Below, one piece after another: positions 1 through 3,997 of a stretch of 11,031 bases of DNA (the first letter of the stretch is position 1; the number at the start of each line of letters is the position of its first letter). The notes beneath the pieces were generated by a model. That model saw nothing but the letters and a program-made list of their open reading frames with translations, ran no database searches and had not been told where the DNA came from. The DNA comes from Candidatus Omnitrophota bacterium (GTDB lineage Bacteria > Omnitrophota > Gorgyraeia > Gygaellales > UBA12090), in the NCBI GenBank assembly GCA_003510525.1, contig DOMD01000128.1, positions 1 through 11,031 on the forward strand, in the 5' to 3' direction. The position numbers and the translations under genes are program-made.

Positions 1-17
1 AAAAATGATAAAAAAGC

Positions 18-45
18 TTGACAAAAGTTTTTTTTGTATTAAAAT
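18..45 (+). promoter_or_regulatory. Sigma-70-type promoter at the head of the cluster
   Basis: A perfect -35 hexamer TTGACA (18-23) is followed after 16 nt by TAAAAT (40-45), which matches the -10 consensus TATAAT at 5 of 6 positions. The sequence before the -35 box is A-rich (1-16) and could act as an UP element. Transcription would start near 50-53. No other equally good promoter was seen before tRNA-Thr, so this one probably drives the leader, tRNA-Thr and rpmG. An alternative -10, TATGAT (46-51), has too long a spacer (22 nt). The call rests on sequence match only. Confidence 0.6.
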
Positions 46-52
46 TATGATT

Positions 53-371
53 CCACTGTAAATGTTTACCACTATTCGCGTAGAAAAGAAAGCTGGTTTT
101 TGCAGGGTAAACAGGTCTTTTCTGTCCTTTGGTGTTTCTTTGTTGTTGGCGGGACAGGTAGTAAAGAAAAGGTCAAAATTCCAGCAAAATAAAATCGAAC
201 CAAATCCAAGATAAGGATTGCGCGAAAAAAACGTAATTCTTAGAAGGGGTGGTTTTTGTTTCTTTTATTCCGGCGATTTCATAGGTAAAAAAGGAATTAG
301 GCCAGTAGATAATAATGTCTGTTAAGCTTAATAAGGGATTACAACTGGAGTGAAAAAGCGGTTAACAATCT
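53..371 (+). other. Long untranslated leader with no recognised gene
   Basis: About 320 bp lie between the predicted start site and tRNA-Thr without a recognisable gene. The RNA could fold. TGTTTACC (63-70) pairs perfectly with GGTAAACA (106-113), CTGTCC (122-127) pairs with GGACAG (152-157), and TTAAGCTTAA (322-331) is a perfect palindrome. One short ORF, 62-214 (50 codons, ATG, in-frame TAA just upstream), begins about 10 nt after the predicted start site. It has no Shine-Dalgarno and resembles no family I know. I do not recognise a tuf gene end, a riboswitch or a known small RNA here. It may be an operon leader, a small RNA gene, or simply spacer. Confidence 0.4.
358..369 (+). promoter_or_regulatory. 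boxA-like antitermination sequence
   Basis: GCGGTTAACAAT lies 2 nt before tRNA-Thr and shares the core TTAACAAT with the boxA element of rRNA leaders (GCTCTTTAACAAT in E. coli). boxA recruits NusB/NusE to stop early termination of untranslated RNA. A stable-RNA leader is a sensible place for it, but the match is short and no boxB or boxC was identified. Confidence 0.25.
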
Positions 372-444
372 GCTGGAGTAGCTCAGTTGGTAGAGCACGT
401 CCTTGGTAAGGACGGGGTCACGGGTTCGATTCCCGTCTCCAGCT
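372..444 (+). tRNA. tRNA-Thr (anticodon GGT)
   Basis: A complete 73-nt cloverleaf is present. Acceptor GCTGGAG (372-378) pairs with CTCCAGC (437-443), and the discriminator base is T444. The D stem is GCTC/GAGC. The anticodon stem is CGTCC/GGACG around the loop TTGGTAA, with anticodon GGT at 405-407, which reads ACC and ACU threonine codons. The T arm is ACGGG-TTCGATT-CCCGT. The 3' CCA is not encoded, so a CCA-adding enzyme is needed. A tRNA-Thr upstream of rpmG/secE is a common bacterial arrangement. A hairpin begins at the next base. Confidence 0.97.
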
Positions 445-473
445 TAAATTCGCGCAGAAAAAGCGTGAATTTA
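445..473 (+). repeat. Hairpin directly after tRNA-Thr
   Basis: TAAATTCGCGC (445-455) and GCGTGAATTTA (463-473) form an 11-bp stem with one G-U pair around a 7-nt A-rich loop. No T-run follows, so it is not a typical intrinsic terminator. It directly abuts the tRNA 3' end on one side and another palindromic repeat (474-503) on the other. It could serve tRNA 3'-end processing or be a dispersed palindrome. Confidence 0.6.
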
Positions 474-503
474 ATCCTGAGGAGCGATAGCGACAAAGGA
501 TCT
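474..503 (+). repeat. GAGCGATAGCGA-type palindromic repeat upstream of rpmG
   Basis: The sequence is bounded by ATCC (474-477) and GGAT (498-501), with GAGCGATAGCGA in the middle. It resembles a second sequence before rpoC (7454-7473: ATCC, GAGCGAAGCGA, GGAT). Both lie just upstream of a start codon. The AAAGGA at 495-500 is also the likely Shine-Dalgarno of rpmG, 10 nt before its ATG. Similar short palindromes are widespread in metagenome bins as I recall. Membership of a dispersed family is inferred from two copies. Confidence 0.5.
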
Positions 504-510
504 ATAAGAC

Positions 511-660
511 ATGCGTGAAACTATAACCCTGGAGTGTTCGGTTTGTAAAAACCGTAATTATACTACCACTAGAAATAAAAAGTTACATCAAGAAAAGCTT
601 CTTTTGAGCAAATACTGCAGATTTTGCCGCAAGCACGCGGAGCATAAAGAAATCAAGTAG
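511..660 (+). CDS. rpmG: 50S ribosomal protein L33 (zinc-binding form)
   Basis: This encodes a 49-residue basic protein of the large ribosomal subunit, near the E site. It begins [19 protein letters not shown], the usual L33 start. Two CxxC pairs (C9/C12 and C36/C39) form the zinc ribbon of the C+ type of L33. Its length is normal for the family (about 49-55 aa). The ATG at 511 follows AAAGGA (495-500) by 10 nt. It sits between tRNA-Thr and tRNA-Trp, ahead of secE-nusG, as in many bacteria. Bacteria often carry a zinc-free L33 paralogue as well; none is visible here. Confidence 0.96.
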   Translation: MRETITLECSVCKNRNYTTTRNKKLHQEKLLLSKYCRFCRKHAEHKEIK

Positions 661-674
661 ACGCCGGTATAGAT

Positions 675-761
675 CGCGGAACTACGCAAAACAGGACGCG
701 GAACTACGCGATAAAGATTATGCGTGGTTCAGCGTGAAGTTCCGCGTGGTTCAGCGTTTTT
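675..761 (+). terminator. Double-repeat hairpin with T-run between rpmG and tRNA-Trp
   Basis: The left arm holds CGCGGAACTACGC twice (675-687, 697-709) and the right arm GCGTGGTTCAGCG twice (722-734, 744-756). Each pair is separated by a 9-nt spacer (22-nt period). L1 can pair with R2 and L2 with R1, each with one mismatch and one G-U pair, giving a long interrupted hairpin closed by a 12-nt loop. AGTTCCGCG (738-746) can instead pair with CGCGGAACT in either left copy, so alternative folds exist. The right arm ends in TTTTT (757-761), as in an intrinsic terminator, 4 nt before tRNA-Trp. No clear new promoter follows, so partial readthrough or RNA processing is likely. Confidence 0.55.
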
Positions 762-765
762 ATAT

Positions 766-836
766 AGGAGCGTCGGTTAATGGCAAACCACCGGTCTCCA
801 AAACCGGGACTGCAGGTTCGAGCCCTGCCGCTCCTG
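766..836 (+). tRNA. tRNA-Trp (anticodon CCA)
   Basis: A complete 71-nt cloverleaf is present. Acceptor AGGAGCG (766-772) pairs with CGCTCCT (829-835), and the discriminator base is G836, the tryptophan identity base. The D arm is GGTT-AATGGCA-AACC. The anticodon stem is CCGGT/ACCGG around CTCCAAA, with CCA at 798-800. The T arm is GCAGG-TTCGAGC-CCTGC. CCA is not encoded at the 3' end. Its position directly before secE is the classic trnW-secE-nusG order. Confidence 0.97.
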
Positions 837-888
837 GTAATTTAAGGAAACGCGGCCGGTTAATATATAAATAATATTCTTTCTAAGG

Positions 889-1074
889 ATGATAAAAAAG
901 ACTAAAAAATTCTTGAGCGAAGTAAAAGTGGAATTAAGCAAGGTTTCCTGGTCAACCCGCCAGGAACTGATTGGGGCCACGGGCGCGGTCATGACAGTTA
1001 CCTTGATTATGGCGGTATATATCGGAGTTGTGGATTTGTGTCTGTCTAAAATGTTTACCTATTTTATAAAATGA
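889..1074 (+). CDS. secE: Preprotein translocase subunit SecE
   Basis: This 61-aa single-span inner-membrane protein is the essential SecE subunit of the SecYEG channel. It clamps SecY and allows protein export. An N-terminal amphipathic helix with the signature FLSEVKVELSKVSWSTRQEL (about residues 8-27) precedes one transmembrane segment (about 33-55). This is the short one-span form found in most bacteria; E. coli has three spans. The ATG at 889 is preceded directly by TAAGG with no spacing, so the Shine-Dalgarno is poor, but no better start exists. Its TGA overlaps the nusG ATG (ATGA, 1071-1074), implying coupled translation. Confidence 0.95.
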   Translation: MIKKTKKFLSEVKVELSKVSWSTRQELIGATGAVMTVTLIMAVYIGVVDLCLSKMFTYFIK

Positions 1075-1598
1075 AAAAGTGGTACGTAGTCCATACCCAG
1101 ACCGGCGTTGAGGAAAAGGTAAAAGCAAATTTAGAAAAACGCATATCAAGTTCGCGGGATAAAGATTCTTTTGGACAGGTAATGATTCCTACAGAGCAGA
1201 TTTCTGAGATTAGAAGCGGCAAGAAAAGAGTAACCCAGAGAAAATTCTTCCCGGGATATTTATTGGTAGAGATGGATTTGAATGACGCGAGCTATCTTCT
1301 GGTAAAGACTGCTCCCGGAGTAACCGGTTTTATAGGCTTAGGAAGACAGCCTTCATCTTTACCTGACGAAGAAGTCAAGGGCATTCTTAAGAAATCCGAA
1401 GATACTCAGGCTAAGCCCAGCCCTAAGATTGTCTTCGCCAAAGATGAGCAGGTGAGGGTTACTGAAGGGCCGTTTGTTAATTTTAACGGGACCATTGAAG
1501 AAGTTCGTCCTGAAAAAGGAAAGTTGAAGGTCGCGGTTTCTATTTTTGGCCGGGCAACACCGGTTGAGTTAGAGTATTGGCAGGTGGAGAAGGTATAA
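1071..1598 (+). CDS. nusG: Transcription termination/antitermination factor NusG
   Basis: This 175-aa protein binds the RNA polymerase clamp through its N-terminal domain. It reduces pausing and links polymerase to Rho or to the ribosomal S10 protein. The N-terminal NGN domain starts [20 protein letters not shown] and includes [10 protein letters not shown], the conserved polymerase-facing strand. Residues about 128-154 ([18 protein letters not shown]...) are the KOW motif, and the protein ends shortly after it, as usual. It starts inside the secE stop (ATGA) without a clear Shine-Dalgarno, so translation is probably coupled. Its partner RNA polymerase subunits lie downstream in the same cluster. 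Confidence 0.97.
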   Translation: MKKWYVVHTQTGVEEKVKANLEKRISSSRDKDSFGQVMIPTEQISEIRSGKKRVTQRKFFPGYLLVEMDLNDASYLLVKTAPGVTGFIGLGRQPSSLPDEEVKGILKKSEDTQAKPSPKIVFAKDEQVRVTEGPFVNFNGTIEEVRPEKGKLKVAVSIFGRATPVELEYWQVEKV

Positions 1599-1599
1599 G

Positions 1600-2025
1600 A
1601 TGGCTAAAAAAATAGTCGCGCAGATAAAATTGCATGTTCCCGCGGGGCAGGCTAATCCGGCCCCTCCGGTTGGCCCGGCATTAGGCCAGCACGGCGTGAA
1701 CATAATGCAGTTCTGCAAACAATTCAACGACCAGACTAAGGGCAGGGAAGGCCTAATCCTTCCGGCGGTAATCAGCGTATACGAGGATAAAACCTTTACT
1801 TTTATAATTAAAAGCCCGCCCAGCTCGATCCTGCTTAAAAGGGCGGCAAATATCGCCAAGGCCTCAGGCCAGGCGGGAAAAGAAAAAATCGGGACTGTTA
1901 CCCGTAAGCAGGTGGAAGAAATAGTTAATCTAAAATTAAAAGACTTGAATTGCACCGATATAAAACAGGCGTTCAAGGTAATCGCGGGCACGGCCAGAAG
2001 CATGGGCATCGCGGTTGAGGGATAA
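1600..2025 (+). CDS. rplK: 50S ribosomal protein L11
   Basis: This 141-aa protein binds 23S rRNA helices 43/44 at the base of the stalk, in the GTPase-associated centre. It is the thiostrepton site and is needed for RelA sensing of uncharged tRNA. The proline-rich N-terminal segment [20 protein letters not shown] (residues 16-35) is diagnostic. The C-terminal rRNA-binding domain contains KSPPSS and ends [11 protein letters not shown]. The length is exactly typical. The ATG follows the nusG TAA by 1 nt, with a purine-rich GGTGGAGAAGG before it. The next gene, rplA, begins directly after its TAA; L11-L1 is a conserved pair. Confidence 0.98.
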   Translation: MAKKIVAQIKLHVPAGQANPAPPVGPALGQHGVNIMQFCKQFNDQTKGREGLILPAVISVYEDKTFTFIIKSPPSSILLKRAANIAKASGQAGKEKIGTVTRKQVEEIVNLKLKDLNCTDIKQAFKVIAGTARSMGIAVEG

Positions 2026-2709
2026 ATGTCAAGAAAAAGAAGCAAGAGATACGAAGAGACTATAAAACTTTTTGACGCGGATAAATCCTACGGCCTTAAA
2101 GAGGCGATTGCTATTTTAAAGAAATTTCCGTCAACCAAGTTTGACCAGACGGTTGATTTAAATTTTTACGTCAATGTTGACCCTAAGAAATCAGACCAGC
2201 TCGTCCGGGGCACGGTGAGCCTTCCCCATGGCACGGGAAAGACAGTGCGCGTGGCTGTTTTCTGTAAAGGCGAACAGGAAAAAGAGGCCAAGGCCTCAGG
2301 GGCGGATTTCGTGGGAGGCAGTGAACTTATTGATAAGGTGGCCGCCGGTTTTCTTGATTTCGACGCCGCGGTTGCTACCCCGGATATGATGAAAGATTTA
2401 AGCCGCTTAGGGAAAATTTTAGGGCCAAAAGGCCTGATGCCCAGCCCCAAAACCGGAACCGTAACTGTTAATGTCGCTCAGGCGGTTAAAGCGATCAGGG
2501 GCGGCAGGGTAGAATTTAAAGTAGATAAGCAATCGGGAATCCAGGCGCCCGCGGGAAAGATTAGTTTTAGCGAGACGCAGCTTCTTGAGAATGCCTCCAA
2601 GGTTATTGAGGTCATTACCCAGTCAAGGCCGGGGACAGTCAAAGGAAATTTTATTAAGTCTATTTTTATTTCTTGCAGTATGAGCCCGGGAGTCCGGCTT
2701 ACCCTATGA
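2026..2709 (+). CDS. rplA: 50S ribosomal protein L1
   Basis: This 227-aa protein forms the mobile L1 stalk of the ribosome that helps release E-site tRNA. In many bacteria it also represses its own rplKA mRNA. Characteristic segments are LGKILGPKGLMPSPKTGTVT (about 126-145), RGGRVEFKVDKQSGI and the C-terminal MSPGVRL. It starts directly after the rplK stop. The end (LTL, TGA at 2707-2709) is at the normal family position. The element that follows at 2710 therefore does not truncate it. Its TGA overlaps an ATG (2706-2708) that now starts a broken GIY-YIG ORF and probably once started rplJ. Confidence 0.97.
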   Translation: MSRKRSKRYEETIKLFDADKSYGLKEAIAILKKFPSTKFDQTVDLNFYVNVDPKKSDQLVRGTVSLPHGTGKTVRVAVFCKGEQEKEAKASGADFVGGSELIDKVAAGFLDFDAAVATPDMMKDLSRLGKILGPKGLMPSPKTGTVTVNVAQAVKAIRGGRVEFKVDKQSGIQAPAGKISFSETQLLENASKVIEVITQSRPGTVKGNFIKSIFISCSMSPGVRLTL

Positions 2710-2724
2710 ACCCCGTTAGACCTC
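2710..2724 (+). repeat. Left terminal inverted repeat of the GIY-YIG element
   Basis: ACCCCGTTAGACCTC is the exact reverse complement of 2868-2882. It encodes the NPVRPL segment of the GIY-YIG ORF. In RNA it can pair with the right repeat and so cover the rplJ ribosome binding site. Confidence 0.85.
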
Positions 2725-2863
2725 TCTGGTATTATTGTTATGTATTAAAGAGCGAAAAGAATGATAAATTTTACACAGGAGTTACTGGTAATCTAGAATT
2801 AAGAGTAGAACAACATAATATTTAAAATCAGGCATGGGTAAAAGAGATCTTAAAAACAGACTA

Positions 2864-2872
2864 AGGGGAGGT
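2864..2872 (+). promoter_or_regulatory. Ribosome binding site of rplJ inside the element
   Basis: AGGGGAGGT contains a full GGAGG (2867-2871), 9 nt before GTG 2881. It decides the rplJ start. It lies almost wholly within the inserted element, so rplJ now depends on a signal brought by the insertion. A stem between the two inverted repeats would mask it; translation through the left repeat from ATG 2706 would open it. Confidence 0.75.
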
Positions 2873-2882
2873 CTAACGGGGT
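2868..2882 (+). repeat. Right terminal inverted repeat, carrying rplJ start signals
   Basis: GAGGTCTAACGGGGT pairs exactly with 2710-2724. It includes most of the Shine-Dalgarno of rplJ and the first two bases of its GTG start, and it encodes the end of the GIY-YIG reading frame. Confidence 0.85.
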
Positions 2883-3408
2883 GAAATTAGGCAGTTTTTT
2901 TCGTAACGCGGCTGTTAACAGATTAAAGAAGGATATCGGTGAATCTGACAGCCTTTTTGTGGTTCAATATTTAGGGCTGGACAGCTTTAGAATGAGCCAG
3001 CTGAGAATCGCGCTCAGGGATGGGAAATCCAGGCTCTTTGTTGCCAAAAACAGCCTGATGAAGATAGCCCTTAAAGACTCTAAAATTGATGGCTTAGACG
3101 GACTTTTTGAGGGGCCGGCGGCCCTGGTCTTTAGTGATAATGATATTGCCGTTGTTTCAAAAATCCTTTCTAAATTTGCCAAAGAGAACGATAAGCTCAT
3201 CTTGAAGGGGGCTTATTATAAGGGAAGCCTGTTTAAGCAGAAAGATATTGAAAATATAGCCAAGCTTCCCTCTAAAGAGGTATTGATAGCCCAGGTGGTA
3301 TTCGCCCTAAAGTCTCCGCTGGCAGGTTTGGTTTTTACCCTTGGGGGCGTTTTAAATAAATTAGTGATCGTGCTTAATCAGATAGCGCAAAAGCGCAAAA
3401 TAGGTTAA
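2881..3408 (+). CDS. rplJ: 50S ribosomal protein L10
   Basis: This 175-aa stalk base protein links L7/L12 dimers to the ribosome next to L11. The N-terminal rRNA-binding domain includes ESDSLFVVQYLGL and LRDGKSRLFVAKNSLMKIAL. PSKEVLIAQVVFALKSPLAG (from about residue 130) leads into the C-terminal helix that binds L12 dimers. GTG 2881 is chosen because the protein begins MKLG, the register fits the Shine-Dalgarno at 2867-2871, and removing the upstream element would put an ATG at exactly this codon. In E. coli, L10-L12 represses rplJL through a leader before rplJ. Here that place is occupied by the GIY-YIG remnant. Confidence 0.95.
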   Translation: MKLGSFFRNAAVNRLKKDIGESDSLFVVQYLGLDSFRMSQLRIALRDGKSRLFVAKNSLMKIALKDSKIDGLDGLFEGPAALVFSDNDIAVVSKILSKFAKENDKLILKGAYYKGSLFKQKDIENIAKLPSKEVLIAQVVFALKSPLAGLVFTLGGVLNKLVIVLNQIAQKRKIG

Positions 3409-3410
3409 AA

Positions 3411-3479
3411 ACAACAGACACCGCAAAGGCACAAAAATTTCTTATCTGTTTTTTGCGTTTTTCGCGGTGTAAAGGTTGT
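3411..3479 (+). repeat. Imperfect 69-bp palindrome between rplJ and rplL
   Basis: ACACCGC (3418-3424) pairs with GCGGTGT (3464-3470). Pairing resumes inside with AAAAA (3433-3437) against TTTTT (3450-3454), and outside with ACAAC (3411-3415) against GTTGT (3475-3479). Mismatches and bulges separate the blocks. The CACCGCAAAGGCACAAAA wording resembles dispersed palindromes I remember from metagenome bins. A hairpin here could affect the rplJ to rplL ratio, since L12 is needed in several copies per L10. No clear promoter for rplL was found between 3480 and 3528. Confidence 0.5.
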
Positions 3480-3528
3480 CTCTTTTAATATTTATTCTGC
3501 GTATTTGCGATTAAAAGGAGAGGATAAA

Positions 3529-3906
3529 ATGGCTGTTAAAGATGATGTAATCAAGTCAATTGAAGGAATGAATGTGCTGGAGCTTGCTGATTTAGTCAAA
3601 GAGCTTCAGGATAAATTTGGGGTTTCAGGCCAGGCGGCAGTGGCTATGCCGCAAGCCGGCGGCACAGCGGCTCCTGCCGCGGCGGTTGAAGAAAAGAGCG
3701 CTTTTTCCGTGGTGCTCATCTCATCCGGAGCGAATAAGATCGCGGTTATTAAGGAAGTGCGCACTATCACTAACTTAGGGCTTAAAGAGGCCAAGGATTT
3801 AGTTGACGGCGCCCCTAAAACAGTTAAGGATGGCCTCCCCAAGGCGGAAGCCGAAGAAATAAAGAAAAAGCTTGAGGCCGCGGGAGCTACGGTAGAGTTA
3901 AAATAG
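3529..3906 (+). CDS. rplL: 50S ribosomal protein L7/L12
   Basis: This 125-aa multi-copy stalk protein recruits and activates translation GTPases (EF-Tu, EF-G, IF2). The N-terminal dimerisation helices (about 1-33: [20 protein letters not shown]) are followed by an alanine-rich hinge (about 40-58). The C-terminal factor-binding domain has [20 protein letters not shown] and ends GATVELK. The ATG at 3529 follows AAGGAG (3515-3520) by 8 nt. A longer reading from TTG 3505 would add 8 residues that contain the Shine-Dalgarno, so it was not used. It lies after rplJ, its binding partner, and before rpoB, as in most bacteria. Confidence 0.98.
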   Translation: MAVKDDVIKSIEGMNVLELADLVKELQDKFGVSGQAAVAMPQAGGTAAPAAAVEEKSAFSVVLISSGANKIAVIKEVRTITNLGLKEAKDLVDGAPKTVKDGLPKAEAEEIKKKLEAAGATVELK

Positions 3907-3912
3907 TTTATA

Positions 3913-3942
3913 GAGTTGCTTGAGTTCATTGAGTTATCGAGT
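3913..3942 (+). repeat. GAGTT tandem repeats before rpoB
   Basis: GAGTTGCTT, GAGTTCATT and GAGTTATCG follow each other at a 9-bp period (3913, 3922, 3931), with a fourth GAGT at 3939-3942. TTGAGT copies (3920-3925, 3929-3934) can pair with ACTCAA at 3957-3962 or at 3990-3995, just before the rpoB ATG. A -10-like TATAAA (3950-3955) with TTGAGT (3929-3934) as -35 has only a 15-nt spacer, so an internal promoter is doubtful. Confidence 0.5.
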
Positions 3943-3997
3943 CGAATTTTATAAATACTCAAAACACAAGAGCATAAACCTAAGATAATACTCAAAA

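Larger units (their letters stand above)
2710..2882 (+). mobile_element. MITE-like remnant of a GIY-YIG element between rplA and rplJ
   Basis: A 173-bp segment is bounded by perfect 15-bp inverted repeats (2710-2724 and 2868-2882). It is flanked by GA on both sides (2708-2709, 2883-2884), consistent with a 2-bp target duplication. Removing the element plus one GA gives CCCTATGAAATTAGGC, where the rplA TGA and an rplJ ATG overlap and rplJ keeps its MKLG start in frame. This strongly supports the boundaries. Its inside codes for the two ends of a small GIY-YIG nuclease with the middle missing. It resembles CCCCGTTAGA... palindromes I remember from Omnitrophota and Patescibacteria bins. That link is recollection and was not searched. 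Confidence 0.8.
2706..2884 (+). pseudogene. GIY-YIG endonuclease, internally deleted and frameshifted
   Basis: From ATG 2706, which overlaps the rplA stop as ATGA, the frame reads MNPVRPLWYYCYVLKS and continues through FYTGVTGNLELRVEQHN before a TAA at 2823-2825 (39 aa). This is the N-terminal half of a one-domain GIY-YIG nuclease: YYCYVL replaces GIY, YTG (23-25) is the YIG motif, R33 is the catalytic arginine, and HN follows. In another frame, 2819-2884 reads YLKSGMGKRDLKNRLRGG then LTG and TGA, which matches the C-terminus of the same family. About 30-35 middle codons, with the metal-binding Glu before YLK, are gone. The stop TGA (2882-2884) overlaps the rplJ GTG as GTGA. It is inactive as a nuclease, though the 39-aa peptide may still be translated. 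Confidence 0.8.

Noticed and set aside
62..214. 50-aa ORF in the leader as a real gene
   Set aside because: No Shine-Dalgarno and no recognisable similarity. It is mentioned in the leader entry and as a check, but not annotated as a CDS.
675..756. CRISPR array
   Set aside because: Only two 13-bp repeats per arm, with 9-bp spacers and inverted between arms. This is a hairpin, with no array and no cas genes.
1569..2045. 158-aa ORF on the - strand across rplK
   Set aside because: It is the antisense of rplK, which has full family conservation. The antisense product resembles no family.
2026..2709. Truncation of rplA by the inserted element
   Set aside because: L1 ends at its normal MSPGVRL tail, and removing the element restores an ATGA overlap. 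The element lies after the stop and does not cut the gene.
3505..3528. Upstream TTG start for rplL
   Set aside because: The extra 8 residues would be encoded by the Shine-Dalgarno region. ATG 3529 has ideal spacing and gives the normal L7/L12 N-terminus.
3929..3955. Internal promoter before rpoB (TTGAGT / TATAAA)
   Set aside because: The spacer is 15 nt and the -35 lies within a tandem repeat. It is too weak to annotate.
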